In this document: positions 1 through 12,338 of the stretch, one piece after another
Position numbering within the stretch: the first letter of the stretch is position 1
How the letters are laid out: each line of letters begins with the position of its first letter
The notes under the pieces: generated by a model
What the model saw: only the letters and a program-made list of their open reading frames with translations
What the model was told of the DNA's origin: nothing
Database searches by the model: none
From: Haberlea rhodopensis
Lineage: Eukaryota > Streptophyta > Magnoliopsida > Lamiales > Gesneriaceae
NCBI GenBank assembly: GCA_907163345.1
Contig: CAJQUN010000001.1
Coordinates: 8,246,001-8,310,000 of the forward strand
DNA length: 64,000 bases
Direction of reading: 5' to 3'
Translations under genes and position numbers: made by a program

Positions 1-1667
1 AAGTTGAAGTTTTAGGCTCTAATAAGAGTTGTAGTATTTGGTGTTAGATTGTATTTGAAATTAGACTCACTCAATTTGGAGTTCATATGAAAACGGTATG
101 CTAATTTTACCAATAATTATGCAATCTGAAAACAGGGTATTTATGAGTTTTTAGGTTGTAACGTTTTTCAACGAATGTAACTCAAGATGAACTAATTTGC
201 TTAAAGCTCATAAAAGATGTATTGTAGGATTTTTAGGTAGCTAATCATCCCACTAGAATCAGGTAATTTGGATGTTGTATGAATTAGTTATGAAGTTTTT
301 TACGAAAAGTGCTCACTTTAGAACTTAGAAATTCCCCTCTTTTGCATAAGTGATGTTTAGACCCAATTTGCCTTAGGTAAATGATCAAATTTGGGAAGTG
401 TCAAACATATGAAATGACATATTTGAGTTAGCTTTCAAGCTAAATTAAATCCATGTAATTTGGTTAAGTATTGGAAAATTTATGAGCCAATTACTATGAG
501 CATGTAAACTGAAATTTTAAGAAATTTCCTAAAGGTCAATGTTTGGATTATAAACTTGATATTGGAAATAATTGAACACTTTGATGATATAATTGAGGTG
601 TAAATGACCAGGTTAATAGATCTCGAGGTTGATTCAAGGAGTACTCGGTAGATATAGCATTGGTCCGAGGTACGTTGAAATGAGTTTTATCATGACGTCT
701 CGCAAAGACGTGTAATGATGCTAATGTATGACCTTACTTGATTTATATGCGATAATTGATTTTCTTATGTGAATTACATGATATGTATTGACTTTCACAT
801 GAGATTGCATGACATATTTAGTTGCATATGTCATATGATGCATATATGATTCATGGGCATATCATATTGATCTATCCACTTCTTTGATATCCTTGATGTT
901 AACTGAGTTGATTTACACTGAGTGTCGGGGAAGACGGGCATGGCGATGACATGTAGTTTAGGTAGCAACTATAGTCACGCGCTTTGCTACTGGACCTAGA
1001 CACGAGGGATGACGAGCACAACATAGGATGGTTCTCCTAGCGCAAAGTGTGTGTGTTGTCACCCTCTGCTCGAGCTTGATATTGGTTGATGATACCTTCC
1101 TTTTGGACTCCGATTTTGGTATATTGAGATTCGATTCTTTGTACACATTCATATATCACATTCTTACATGGTATGCATTATATGATACTTTGTCATTCTT
1201 GACATGATTTATTTTTTTCTCGTACTGGGGTACTGACCTCCTTTGTGGGGGCTGTCATGTCTTTTGTTGTTCGACATGACAGGGTTTGCAGGAGGACAAG
1301 GTTCTGATACTTTCTGTGATGCATCTAGAGATATCCGAGCTCTGTGATGAGAGAGCTCATGTTTATGCATAGTTTTCTTTTCCCAGTAGTATTACTCTAC
1401 TTTTAAGAAAATAAATTTACCGGGGTATGCCCCGTGTATGATGTATTTGACTTGTAACATTTTCAAATACTTTAAGTGTTATGTTGATGATGTATTGCCT
1501 GTGAATGGAATACGTAAATATATATATTTTGGTATCATTATCTATGTATTACCTAAAAGAGAAAATTTTTTAGTGCCATTTGACAATACATTTGAAATAA
1601 ATCTTCCGTTATTTACGCAAATTAATCATTGTGTGATAATTAAACACCACATTAGGATCGGGCTCTC
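1..1667. mobile_element. Probable Gypsy-type LTR remnant at left edge
   Basis: No coding region is recognisable. The stretch is AT-rich, contains small inverted motifs such as ACCGGGGTATGCCCCGT near 1422, and ends at 1667 with GGGCTCTCACA exactly where the neighbouring minus-strand protease homology begins. A terminus ending in CA at a homology break suggests an LTR, solo or from an element extending left of the window. The orientation cannot be fixed and the other end is not visible. Ordinary intergenic DNA is the alternative. Confidence 0.35.
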
Positions 1668-1886
1668 ACACTTCGCCCCCTTGATGTAACCCGATGACCA
1701 TCACCAAATCGAACCCCAAATTCCGGTGTCTCAGTAAAAGTTAGTTGCAATTCTTTGCTAAGTTTTCTGATAGGAAGTTGTGACTAGCTCCACTATCAAT
1801 CATGACTAGTTTCCCTTCATCTTCAAGGATTTAGGCTGGGAAATCCCCCCTACGGAATACAAATGTAGCTTTAATTGCCTGACCTC
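1668..1886 (-). pseudogene. Gypsy aspartic protease fragment
   Basis: The reverse strand reads MIDSGASHNFLSE across about 1800-1762, the flap and active-site signature (DSGA) of Ty3/Gypsy retropepsins, preceded by KLVMIDSG context and followed by the degraded protease body. An in-frame stop interrupts the upstream segment (FPA*ILEDEG). It continues from the gag linker at 8174 once element A is removed. It is a dead fragment of a polyprotein. Confidence 0.65.
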
Positions 1887-3628
1887 TGATAAGTGCGATT
1901 TTTGCACTTATATTTATATGTTTCCCTTTATATTTTACAATGATTCTTGGACGATATTACGCATTTTGGTATTAATTTACATGTTTCAAGAATTTACGTA
2001 AAAGTACGAGAAAATGAAGAATATGAGCTGAAAACGATGCTGAAAGGATGAAAATATCGAAGCCGGTCGATCGCAAGTTGGGATTTATGATAAAATATTC
2101 TTGGCTAGAGGTTGACTTGCATAAGGAAATAAATTCATACCAGCAGATTCACGTTTGCAATATGAGTAGATTTTACTTGGATGGAATCTTGAAGGATATC
2201 ACATACAACACATTAGATTGGATAGTAACTCATAATGGAAAGAATATAATATTTTATGCAATAAAATATTATATATCAAATCTCATATTTAATTTGGAGG
2301 GGAATTCACTACACTTGGGAAGCAATAACTTTGACCAAGAGAAGAATTTACATGAAGAGGAAAATCCCGGATGTGAAGAAGATTGACCAATATTTTAGGG
2401 AATAAAATATTGAGAGATGGGGGGATTGATACACATCAATATCATCCACTCACTTCCCTTCACTGAAGAGGATCTTTCCTACGGCCCACTTCAATACACA
2501 CCACTTTCGTCCTTCACGAATCAAGATACACGCCACAACCAATCATAGCTCTCGACCCATACGCCCCCCTCAAAGAGCACACACCACCTCACACCTCCTT
2601 CATAATATACACCTTTTCCAACAATCTTCATTATTCCCTCCACTATTCACATCACTATTCATGCTACTATTCACCCGAGACCAAAAATTTCTCCATTCAT
2701 CTATCCAACCTTCAATCTATTACTCTATGATTTTGGAACAACTCCAACAATGCGATTAAAGAGACGATCGAGAAGGAAGCAAGAGCAGGAGCGAGGATCT
2801 ACAAACGGAGTCGACGCTGAGAGTTTATTCTTACTTTTAAATTTTAGTTTTGTTTTGATTATATCATGCTTGGATTGTTGCAAGACAAATTTGAGTGTTG
2901 GTATTTATTTATGAGTATGAACTAAATTTATTTATCGAGGCTAGGCGAACCTTTGTCATGAAACTATTATTTGATGATTGAATTCGTATAGTTCTTTGCG
3001 TATAATTTATTGTTCTTCATGCTTTTAAGGGGTTGATCACCCTTGAATGATTGTTTATATTACGATTGACTTGACCATAATATATTACAATACGATATAG
3101 TAAATTATACCGTGGGTTTTAGGTTGAGACGAACCATGTAAAATCTAGTACACGTGTGATAGCAATAGATTTACCAAAATTGGAGGCTAGTAGTTTTCAT
3201 AGATCTTCATTCAATATTGATTGTTCAATAAGGACATGTGAGTGTTTTATTACAACATTAATATTAGACTTGTTATAGCTTGACCAGAGTATAACGAATG
3301 TATTAGGAAAACTCGTCACCTTAGAAATATATGGATATTCAATCAAGAATTGTAGGGTAAGCCTACGCCTTGATAATCTTCTCTAGTGAATTTTTCTCGT
3401 TTACTTTTATTGACTTGGTTGGATTAGTAGTTAATTTTATTAATTAGCATAATCATTTAATTAATTATCGTAGGTTAAATATAGTTTAAAGAGTGTTATT
3501 TGGTACTTGCTTGTTAGTTCATGTGGGTTCGACAATCCGTATTCTTCCTATCTATACTAAAACTTGACACCGTGCACTTGCGGTATAATCGTTACCCTGA
3601 TAATTTCTGTTTAAATAAATAGCAATCA
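1887..3628 (+). repeat. 5' LTR of element A
   Basis: About 1742 bp, matching 6421-8168 along its whole length with numerous substitutions and small indels, which indicates an old insertion. It contains small ORFs (for example 2048-2386) that are not preserved in the partner LTR and are not credible genes. Near its end lies the sequence AACTTGACACCGTGCACTTGCGG (3562 onward), also found in the LTRs of element D. Confidence 0.85.
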
Positions 3629-3634
3629 AGTTTT

Positions 3635-3652
3635 TGGTGCCGTTACCAGAGA
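3635..3652 (+). other. Primer binding site of element A (tRNA-Asp type, decayed)
   Basis: TGGTGCCGTTACCAGAGA lies 6 bases after the 5' LTR. It matches the tRNA-Asp-type site TGGCGCCGTTGCCGGGGA of elements C and D at 14 of 18 positions, and all four differences are C-to-T or G-to-A transitions, as expected from decay of methylated cytosines. Confidence 0.75.
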
Positions 3653-3782
3653 ATAACTTTAGTAATATCATACTAGATTCTTTGACTGTAATTTAACCAT
3701 TTTTTCATTTGTATATATTTAATTCGAAAATATATATATATAATTTAATTGTTTTATTTGATTTTTTTCTTGCGAGATACTT

Positions 3783-4804
3783 GTGAGGCTTCATCAACAA
3801 GTCATCACAAGATTTGCCCAACAATATTCAGAGTCGTTTTATGCAGCTTGGGGTAGATTCAATGAATTGGCAGACACATTCCGGTATCACAAATTTTTGA
3901 ACTATACTGTTCTGCAATATTTCTTCAAATGTTTGGATGCACAGATACGAGGATGGGTATTCAGTGGAGCACTGGTGACTGGGAGTCCCCTGGTTAATAG
4001 AGATGAGGACAGTGTGTTGCACCTGTTCAATGATATAACGGACTTCAATTACCACTGGTATTGGGATCCTTCACTGCATGGTTGGAGCCACCAATACCCG
4101 CCAGAGCCTCACTACCATCATGATACACCCACACCATTTGAACATCACGAACAGATGCAGACGTCACAACTCAGTTAGAGGATACCTTAATAAGATTCAT
4201 GGCATCAACTGAGAGCAGCTTGGTGAGCCAAACCAACTATATGCTTCACCTGGAGCAGCAAATAGCAATTCTTATGGAAACAATTTCAACGAGCTGCCAA
4301 GAGGAAGCGACAAGATCTACAAATGAAGAGGTGACTGATCAAGATTGCTCACATAATGATGAGTACTCCACCAACCAAGTTTGGGGGAGTGATCATACTA
4401 ATAAGGAAGAGTTGAGGGAACTTGAGCCTCTTCAAGAAATTGAGCCTACTTCAGAGACGCTATCCAAGGAGTTCCTATGTGAAGATGAGTTGAGTGTGAT
4501 GTTGGAGAAGGAATAGACTTTCAAATATTCTGACTTGAGCCCATCGATGGAAACCTGTTTTATACCATATGTGGATCTGTATTTCCCATCGATGCCAACT
4601 TCACCGCACTACGCCCTCCACGAGATGAAGCCAAGCCAAGAATCCTTCTCACATGCCTACCATTTCATGAAGAAAGTTGTTGGACCGACGAGCTTACACT
4701 GTAGACATCTTGCCAAGACTGAGGCCATACTGAATCAAGACCCATTTGTTGTATCATATGATACTTACTATGGGCGGCATCCGCTCTTTGATGGTTGCTT
4801 CTGA
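3783..4804 (+). pseudogene. Gag-like gene of element A, broken
   Basis: Three consecutive ORF pieces (3783-4178, 4199-4516, 4535-4804) together parallel the single 389-codon ORF of element D. Shared segments include FYAAW.RFN, GWSHQYPP, the acidic middle, and PYVD..FP.MPTSP.Y.LHEMKP. The FYAAW.RF..L block and the later H/P-rich part resemble the gag region of Athila/Tat-type Gypsy elements. Stops at about 4176 and 4514 break the frame. No CCHC zinc knuckle and no enzymatic domain follow. The product, if any, would be a capsid-like protein acting on the element RNA; that role is inferred from position only. Confidence 0.65.
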
Positions 4805-4836
4805 TGGTCAAGCCGACGATTAGAAATCAGCGCTTC

Positions 4837-4852
4837 TTGGGAGGCAACCCAA
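4837..4852 (+). other. Conserved hairpin motif of element A
   Basis: TTGGGAGGCAACCCAA forms a 5-bp stem (TTGGG/CCCAA) with loop AGGCAA, about 30 bases after the end of the gag-like region. The same motif occurs at the equivalent place in elements B, C and D. Confidence 0.7.
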
Positions 4853-5075
4853 GCATATCCTTTTGCTATTTAGTTTTGTTTTATTTTCAGTTTTTGCATT
4901 TAGTTTGTTTTTCTCTCGAGTCGACTATTTTACCATTTGCATTCTTCTCTTGCTAGGTACTCAGTTGGAGCGATGAACCCCTACATCAGTGGAGCTTTCA
5001 AAAGACAATCTTCATCAACCCTCATGCAAGCGTCTTGATCATGGAAGTTTACTGTTTCCTTTTGATTCTTTTAAA

Positions 5076-6420
5076 CGTTGAGGACAATGTTTAATTTAAG
5101 TTTGGGGGAGTGGCTTGCATGTTTTACTTGTTTAATCTACATGTTGTGTGCTTAATTGACACTTGAATCGTCCGATTATTATGAGCTAATTTTTTTTATG
5201 AGTTCAACTTGAGAAAAGAATGAATTATAGTAGTGACTATTCGATGAGGATTTTGATCTCACTATGCATATGAACTTGAATTTTGATGATTGTTGGACTT
5301 GTACATGAATATTCTGTTTTGAGTTAGCATGTCAAGAATGAAGAATATATTGAGCACATTGAATCATGATCTTGTGGATTGCATGTTGAATAGTGATAAT
5401 TGTTGTGATCTTGATGATTTGTCTTGAGCATCTTAGAGTTATCCTAGAACCTATTTGATGATGACACTTTGAGGCGAAATTTTATAGTTACAAACTTGAC
5501 TTGGAAATGATTTAGGAGATCTTTGACACGTTTGAGCCTTTCAAGCTTATCATGATATATATTAATCCATAGTGTCCCATTTTGAGCTTTAATGAAAAAG
5601 AATGGTGTATGTTTAATATACAATTAGCCACATTCGACATTTATTGCCATTATACCCAACTTTTGTGAGCCTAAAATGAAATTTTTTATCCTTACCCCTA
5701 GGGAGTATGATGAATCTCATTGGATGCACTTACAATGATATATCTTAATGAGCTTATTATTGAACAATATTGATGAATGTGAATGAAGAAAAGAAAGAGT
5801 CTTGTGAAAAAGAAAAAAAAACGGGCAGAATGTTTAGGCAATCCATCGCAGAACATCGCGATCGATCACGGTAATTTCAAAAATAAAAATAAAAAAAGTA
5901 AATTTTTTTTTTGAATAAGGCCTAAAGTGGCAAAGGCTAGAAAAAAAAAGACGAGAAGCTCAATATGCGCTACAAAAAGTGAACTTTACATGATAATTTT
6001 TTTTCTTTGTGCTATCATATCTTTTCTTTGTAACCGACACCAAATGCTTAACATTACAAGCTTAAAAAGACCTTTTTATCCAAGTCTAGTGAGTAACTAT
6101 CATTAGTGGAGAAATTGTTTGAAAATAGGCCTATGGGGTGCTTAACAATAATCTCAACTTTGATTTGATCAGCATGATTTGATATTGAAAATATGCATGA
6201 AACTTGAGATTGACAATAACACGCACGCACATTCCGATTTTGAGATGTGTTGATTGATTTAGGAGAAAACATATATTGTCCAACTTTTGAATGTGTGCAT
6301 GTGATGATTTCTGAGAATAAATGCAAGTCATGAAATAATTGTTTCAAGTATCGAAAATGAAATCTACCTTGTGATTTTAATGCTTAATCCATGACAATCA
6401 AATGATAAGTTTGGGGGAAT
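5076..6420 (+). other. 3' non-coding region and purine tracts of element A
   Basis: The region starts with GTTGAGGACAATGT followed by an internal purine tract (AAGTTTGGGGGAG, 5098-5110). About 1.3 kb of AT-rich sequence without ORFs follows, similar in places to the 3' regions of elements B and C (the TTTGAGCCTTTCAAGC and CCACATTCGACATT segments). It ends with a second purine tract, AAGTTTGGGGGAAT at 6407-6420, directly before the 3' LTR. This second tract is the expected plus-strand primer. Confidence 0.65.
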
Positions 6421-8168
6421 TGACAAGTGCCATTTTTGCACTTATACTTATATGTTTCCCGTTATATTTTACAGTGATTCTTGGACGATATTAAGCATTT
6501 TGGTATTAATTTACATGTTTTAGGAATTTACGTAGAAGTACGAGAAAATGAAGAATAGGAGCTGAAAACGATGCCGAAAGGATGAAAATATCGAAGCCGA
6601 TCGATCGCGAGTTGGGATTTCTGATAAAATATTGTTGGCTAGAGGTTGACTTGCATAAGGAAATAAATTCATACCAGCAGATTCACGTTTGCAAGATGAG
6701 CAGATTTTACTTGGATGGAATCTTGAAGGATCACATACAACACATTAGATTGGATAGTAACACATAATGGAAAGAACATAATATTTTATGCAATAAAATA
6801 TTATATATCACATCTCAGATTTAATTTGGAGGGGAATTCACTAGACTTGGGAAGCAATATCTTTGACCAAGAGAAGAATTACATGAAGAATTTTCGGATG
6901 TGAAGAAGATTGACCAAAATTTTAGGGAATAAAATATTTTGAGATGTGGGAATTGATACACTTCAAAATCATCCACTCACTTTCCTTCACGAGAGAAGAC
7001 TTTTTCCTATGGCCCACTTCAATTCACACCACTTCCATCCTTCACGAATCAAGATGCACGCCACAACCAATCACAGCTCTCGACCCATACGCCTCCCCTT
7101 AAAGAACTCTCACCACCTCACGCCTCCTTCGTAACCCATAATCATTTTCCACCAATCTTCACTATTTCCTCCACTATTCACGTCACTATTCATACTACTA
7201 TTCACTCGAGACCAAAACTTTCTCCATTCATCTATCCAACCTTCAACCTTTTACCCTATGATTTTGGAACAACTCCAACAAGGCAATTACAGAGACGATC
7301 GAGAAGGAAGCAAGAGAAGGAGCGATGATCTACAACCAGAGTCGACGTTGAGAGTTTATTCTTACTTTTAAATTTTAGTTTTGTTTTGTTTTGATTATAT
7401 CATGCTTGGATTGTTGCAAGACAAGTTTGAGTGTTGGTATTTATTTATGAGTATGAAGTAATTTTATTTATTGAGGCTAGGCGAACCTTTGTCATGAAAC
7501 TATGATTTGATGATTTGATGTTTGAATTCTTATAGTTCTTTGCTTATAATTTATTGTTCTTCATGCTTAAGGGATTGATCACCCTTGAATGATTATTTAT
7601 ATTGCGATTGACTTGACCATACGATATTGTAATACGATATAGTAAATTATACCGTGGGTTTTAGGTTGAGACGGACCAAGTAAAATCTAGCACACATGTA
7701 ATAGCATACCAAAATCGAAGGCTAGTAGTTTTAATAGATCTTCATTCAATATTGATTGTTCAATAAGGCACGGGAGTGATTTATTGCAACATTAATATTA
7801 GACTTATTATAGTTTGACCAGACTATAACGATTGCATTAGGAAAACTCGTCACCTTAGAAATATTTGAATATTCAAACGAGAATTGTAGGGGATTGCATT
7901 GGTGAGCATACGCCTGATAATCTTCTCTAGTAGATTTTTCTCGTTTACTTGACTTGGTTGGATTAGTAGTTAATTTTACTAATTAGTATAATCATTTAAT
8001 TAATTATAGTAAGTTAAATATAATTTAAAGCGTTTTATTTGGTACTTGCTTGTTAGTTCATGTGGGTTCGACACTCCGTATTCTTCCTATCTATATTAAA
8101 ACTTGACACCGTACACTTGCGGTATAATCACTACCCTAATAATTTTTTATTTAAATAAATAGCGATCA
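6421..8168 (+). repeat. 3' LTR of element A
   Basis: About 1748 bp, partner of 1887-3628. It starts TGACAAGTGCC after the purine tract and ends ATAGCGATCA before the acctc target duplication. The small ORFs in it (6582-6767, 6946-7134) are chance frames. Confidence 0.85.
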
Positions 8169-9533
8169 ACCTCCACATCCTCTCCTTCGCCCCCTTCCTC
8201 GTGGTCATCATATACCATATCTTTATCTAACACTTCTCCTTCACCTTCATCCTCATCCTCAGCCAACATAACTACCCTAAATGATTTCCCAAGGCATTGT
8301 TGTTGTGGGTGACTGGGTGGTAAGGCTGATCACATCTATAACACAATCCTTTTTTTCTCAAAAGTTCCTGATGTGAAAGAGTGTGTCCCACTCTCCCCAT
8401 GGCTTTGTCCCAGGTGTGTAGGGCTTCCGAAACCCATCGGGATTGTTCGTATGGTATTCATTGGGATCGTCTTATTTTGCGTAAACATCCCTGCGTAACA
8501 TCCCCCCTGTCCCTTTGGTATTGCTTTGGTTTTGGGTGTGTTTTGTAGGTGGTATGTAAGGTTTATGGTAGATGTCCCCTCGAGGAGGACTGAAAGAAGC
8601 ATCCCATCCTCCCTCTCCGGCTATCATTGTTTTCCCCTTTTCCCCAATTCCCAGTGTTCACTTCCCTTTCTACAGCACGTGTTAACTCCATGGTTCTCAG
8701 CACTGTCATTGGTTTGTGTGTTTCAACCTTGCATCGTAACTCTTTTCTTAGCCCATTGAGAAAATACCCGATGTAATGCTCTTCTGTAGCCCCTGCATAT
8801 TACTGGCCAATGATTCAAATGCTTCGATGTACTCCCTCAAGGTCATTGATTTTTGTTTTAAGGAAGCCAATTGCTGGTACAGGTTGTGCGCTCTATCTTC
8901 ACTGAATCTCCGTACTAGTTCGCATTTCAGTAATTCCCATGTTAAGTTGAGAATTCTCATTTTCACCCACCTAAACCAATGCATGGCTGCCCCCTCCATG
9001 CATACACAAGTCATTTGAACCGATTGTTCGTCGGCGTAGATTGATGCCAAAGTATTGATCAGCCCTCATTAACCATTCCAATGGATCATCCCCATTAAAT
9101 GCGGGTGATTCCAGCCTCCTTAGAGTGTGTTTCAATTCCTCATTTGCATCATTTTTTTTCTAAAACCCCGCGACTCCTCCTCTAATCTGTCTCCTTCTAT
9201 CCAACCCCCTGAGTCCCCATTTCACTCCCTCTGTTCTCACACCCAAGTCTTTGTTCCTTCCCTTTTAATCCAATCCGCCATCATCCTCATAGTACCTCTA
9301 ATCTCACTCATGTTCGTTTCCATCTCAAACTTCCACTCCTTAATTTTTTTTCTTGATTTTTCATCAATTCTATGTTTTTTCCTCCTGGTTCCGCAACATC
9401 TTCTCCAATGCATCATACTTGGTATCCGATCGCAACGTCATCATCGTTAAATCCTCAGGTGTCTTTCTCGTATCCTCAGGTGTTTTTCCCGTATCCTCAA
9501 GTGTCTTTCCCGTACCTGGTAGGTCGGACCAAT
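8169..9533 (-). pseudogene. Gypsy gag, frame-broken
   Basis: From right to left on the minus strand, the N-terminal part (9558-9370) has short repeats of the type PEDTRKTPED and then a charged helix. Next, near 9110-9050, comes NGDDPLEWL..AD.YF, typical of the start of the Gypsy capsid. Then 9050-8748 reads MEGAAMHWFRW...TWELLKCELVRRFSED...REYIEAFESL, the retrotransposon gag core. Near 8345-8320 is a zinc-knuckle remnant CYRCDQPYH, and near 8260-8174 an acidic stretch (EDEDEGEGE). Frameshifts separate these blocks, for example around 9050 and 8750. The protease of the same polyprotein is displaced to 1668-1886 by element A. Confidence 0.7.
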
Positions 9534-9935
9534 TGATACAACCCAAAGCAATCAACACAAAATTTAAAGGTTATATTTAGAACACACAACACACTGAAAC
9601 TCTTCGTGTTTGATATATGTGGAATTGAATGAAACAAACAATGAAATCACAAGTAATGTTATCATAAGCTTACTGTTACTCAAGATGGGAAGTTCTCCCC
9701 TTGCCCAAGCTAAGAGCTCGATTACTAACTCAAGATAGATTTCAGAACGAATATATTATTCACACCCCTCCCACATTCTATTCCCCTATGACGTAACTAA
9801 CTTTGCACCCCTCTCACCTTCTCCCTTTCCCGCGTCGCTGATAAACTAAATTAATAATGGGCTTCTTCCCTTGGGCCTGTGGATTTCTTCGGTTGGGCTG
9901 GGTTTGTAGGCCTTGAGGTATTTTGGACTGTATCA
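9534..9935 (-). repeat. 5' LTR of the minus-strand Gypsy element
   Basis: On the minus strand it runs TGATACAGTCC to GGGTTGTATCA, so the ends form the inverted pair TGATAC/GTATCA. It is 402 bp, lies directly upstream of the gag sequence, and contains the pyrimidine- and TGGGC-rich sequence common in short plant LTRs. Only one copy is in the window, so the boundary rests on the terminal inverted repeat and on the gag position. The bases after it (9936-9940, gatat) would be the target duplication. Confidence 0.6.
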
Positions 9936-10244
9936 GATATCGACCCGATTCTGGTTCTATAACTGTGCAGATTGTAATGCAATAATGCTGATGGCCCTTT
10001 TAATTGCTCACATCGACTCCAAATGTGCAAGGGCAATTTGTACTGAAGATGAGAAACTCAAAAGATCGTATAAATTTAATGAAAAGAGTCTTAAGATAAA
10101 CTGTAGTAGAATCTGGTTTCCATATGAACAATGGAAGATGAGTTAAAGAATCAACAACAACAACGGTAGAACAGAGAATACCCAATATCAAATTCAGGAC
10201 GAGTAAAAGGTTGAGGTAAAACCAAAAAAAAATTGCAAGATGAG
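9936..10244. other. 3' flank of the GT47 gene
   Basis: About 310 bp between the Gypsy LTR and the stop codon of the GT47 gene. It probably holds the 3' untranslated region on the minus strand. No clear polyadenylation signal was fixed and no other gene is seen. Confidence 0.4.
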
Positions 10245-12338
10245 CTATTTCCAAAAATTTCTTGGCACATGAATAGACACAATGCTTTCTGCAGGCAAAT
10301 TTGTTCTTGAAAACCGCCTGGACTTGTGAATTTTCCTTTTTACAGCAGGAACCTTCCTCAAAAACGCCTGCCATATCATCTGAACAGCATCTTGATCTTG
10401 AGATGGGTACTGAAACTTGAAAAACCTTTCAATATCCTTTAGCCTTCTCCACATTCTGGTCCACTCCTCCTTGCTGATGTTCTTGATGAGGTTTAAGAGG
10501 TATTTTTCTTTGAGAGCATCTGACGTACGTACAAATATGCAGAATTCGGAATAGTTAAGAACATCTTCATAAGGAAGCTCGATTTCATCACTTATAATTA
10601 CAGGTACACAGTGGCTAGCTATGGCATCAAAAAGCCGGTTTGATGAGGGAGTGTCACCTGCTATGTTGAGGCAGAATTTGGAGGAGTGCATGCCCTGGGA
10701 CGCCTGATTAATTCCATCCTTTTGGGCACTGCCAAATGAGAAATGCACGTCTTTCTCGTTTTGTAGCATATAGAACAATTCCTGCCGGATCATTCCTCCC
10801 TGAAAATGGCAAAATTGCGAGAAAGTTACACATAGATGGCTAATAATACTCCTCTCCCACAACGAATCTTAAAGAAATGTTCAAAATGTTATAAACTTTG
10901 GCTAAGAAATACAAGTGTAGAATAGCTTTCAATTTGATCATATTCTCAGTGCGGTTTCACGCGACTCTCAAGTTCTGCAGGATCAGCTGCCCAGAGGCTT
11001 GACATTGCCAAAATCCATTTGTTAAGAAAACAAATCCTTTTCGAAGTACATATGTTTATTACTTTCTACACGAACCCTGATGAACTAAAACATAGAGAGG
11101 GCATAACAATTCAGGAAAATATTTAGAAGATCGTCAATTTAAACTATTATGATAGCTTAAAGATAGATTACTAACCAATCTTAAATTAGCTATCATCCAT
11201 TTTCTATGAGCTTTGAAACACCTCAAATAAGCATACTAGATATAAATTTTGAATCAACCTTAAGTTGGTGTAGAATTGATTAGCCATAAAAGTCTTAACA
11301 AACTTTTCAGAGTTAACTTTATGATAAAATAATGATAAACTTTCTAATGAAATAACAACTAATAATCGACTCTAACTATGAAAATAAGATATTCACCATC
11401 AGAATCACAAAGAACATGCATATTCGTTTTTTTAAGGGACAGAGGTATCTTACATCTTTTCGATATATAGCTCCCTGGAAATATAGCAAAGTTGGACGAC
11501 TATGAAAACCAGATGAGTCGTTCACGTAGCTTTTAATTACATGCCTATAAGGTGCAATAACATCTTTCTCAACGTTAGCGACAGTTGGAGGGTACCTTCC
11601 GAAATCCGCAAGAATAAACATTGCAGGCCACAGCTTCATTCTTGCATCCAAAAGACTATTCGGATGGTGGGCAACAATTATGTGATCCTTTCCTCCCGAC
11701 CTCTTCCACTCCTCCTGAGCCGTCAAAAACTGAACCAGTTTCTCCTGTAAAAAATTATTGATACTTTTCTGGCCGGGCTTCAGCTTCGAGTGTCGGTTAT
11801 AGCTTATGGATGAAAAAAAGGGAACAAACACCACATCAGCTTGGCTAGAATTGTGCACTCTTATGGCACTACGGCATCCCAAATCTTTGGAAAATTCCGA
11901 GTTCAAGAGATCTAAAGTCATCCAATATTCTATACTATGCTGCAGATTTAATCCACCAGGGTACTCAGGAACCTCTGCTCGGATATCCGGCCAGACACTT
12001 TTCCCCTTCCTTTTCCAACCCAAGAGGCTAAAATGAAATTCTGAGGGCAAATCATACATAAAGACCTTGAGAACATGCCTATTAGAATCATGTTTCCTTG
12101 AATTATGATTTTGTATTGCTTCTTTTTCACCCACTGAAGCACTAATCAGTGGGGATTTATTAGGATACTCGTTCTCCGCCATTGCAAGAAGCTTTGAGTT
12201 TGGTAATATACTAAAATCAAAAGAGTGAGGACGGCCAGTCGATCTTAGCACTATATCCCAAGATAATACGAGCAATGTGGATGTCACCAAGAACAAAAAG
12301 AACAGTGATTTATGAGTTAGAATCCCCATATTTAACAT
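10245..12338 (-). CDS. GT47 exostosin-family glycosyltransferase (ARAD1-like)
   Basis: Two exons on the minus strand: 12338-11454 (295 codons, ending ...QGAIYRKD, donor GTAAGA) and 10799-10245 (acceptor TTTTCAG, starting GGMIRQELFY), giving about 479 residues, normal for plant GT47 proteins. Residues about 8-28 form a single hydrophobic segment, giving a type II Golgi membrane topology. The exostosin domain spans roughly residues 88-440 and includes KVFMYDLPSEF, the Golgi-lumen core and the hallmark NIAGDTPSSNRLFDAIASHC in exon 2. The family includes the ARAD1/ARAD2 proteins, which act in pectic arabinan synthesis. The exact donor and acceptor of this protein are not shown by the sequence. 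No stop or frameshift is seen, so it is probably functional. The start could be M1 or M4. The 3' flank abuts a Gypsy LTR at 9935. Confidence 0.88.

Larger units (their letters stand above)
1887..8168 (+). mobile_element. Element A: non-autonomous Athila-like LTR retrotransposon
   Basis: Complete element inserted in the minus-strand Gypsy. LTRs at 1887-3628 and 6421-8168 both run TG...CA (TGATAAGTGC to AATCA and TGACAAGTGC to GATCA). The flanks are a perfect 5-bp target duplication, acctc at 1882-1886 and 8169-8173. A decayed tRNA-Asp-type primer site follows the 5' LTR and a purine tract precedes the 3' LTR. The 2.8-kb interior has only gag-like ORF fragments (3783-4804) and a long non-coding 3' region. 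No protease, RT, RNase H or integrase is seen, so mobilisation in trans is inferred. It shares internal signals with elements B, C and D. Confidence 0.88.
1668..9935 (-). mobile_element. Decayed Ty3/Gypsy element, split by element A
   Basis: Read on the minus strand, the order is a short LTR (9534-9935), gag (about 9533-8600), a zinc-knuckle remnant and acidic linker (about 8345-8174), then a protease fragment (about 1881-1700). The linker and protease are separated only by element A, which has a perfect 5-bp target duplication, so they were once contiguous. Reading frames are broken in several places. No RT or integrase is in the window; they would lie left of the protease, where a different LTR-like sequence sits. 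The 402-bp LTR would fit a short-LTR chromovirus lineage such as Reina, but that placement is weak. Confidence 0.68.

Noticed and set aside
1887..8168. Interpretation of 2048-2386 and 6582-6767 as a duplicated gene
   Set aside because: They are corresponding positions in the two LTRs of element A, and the second copy is frameshifted.
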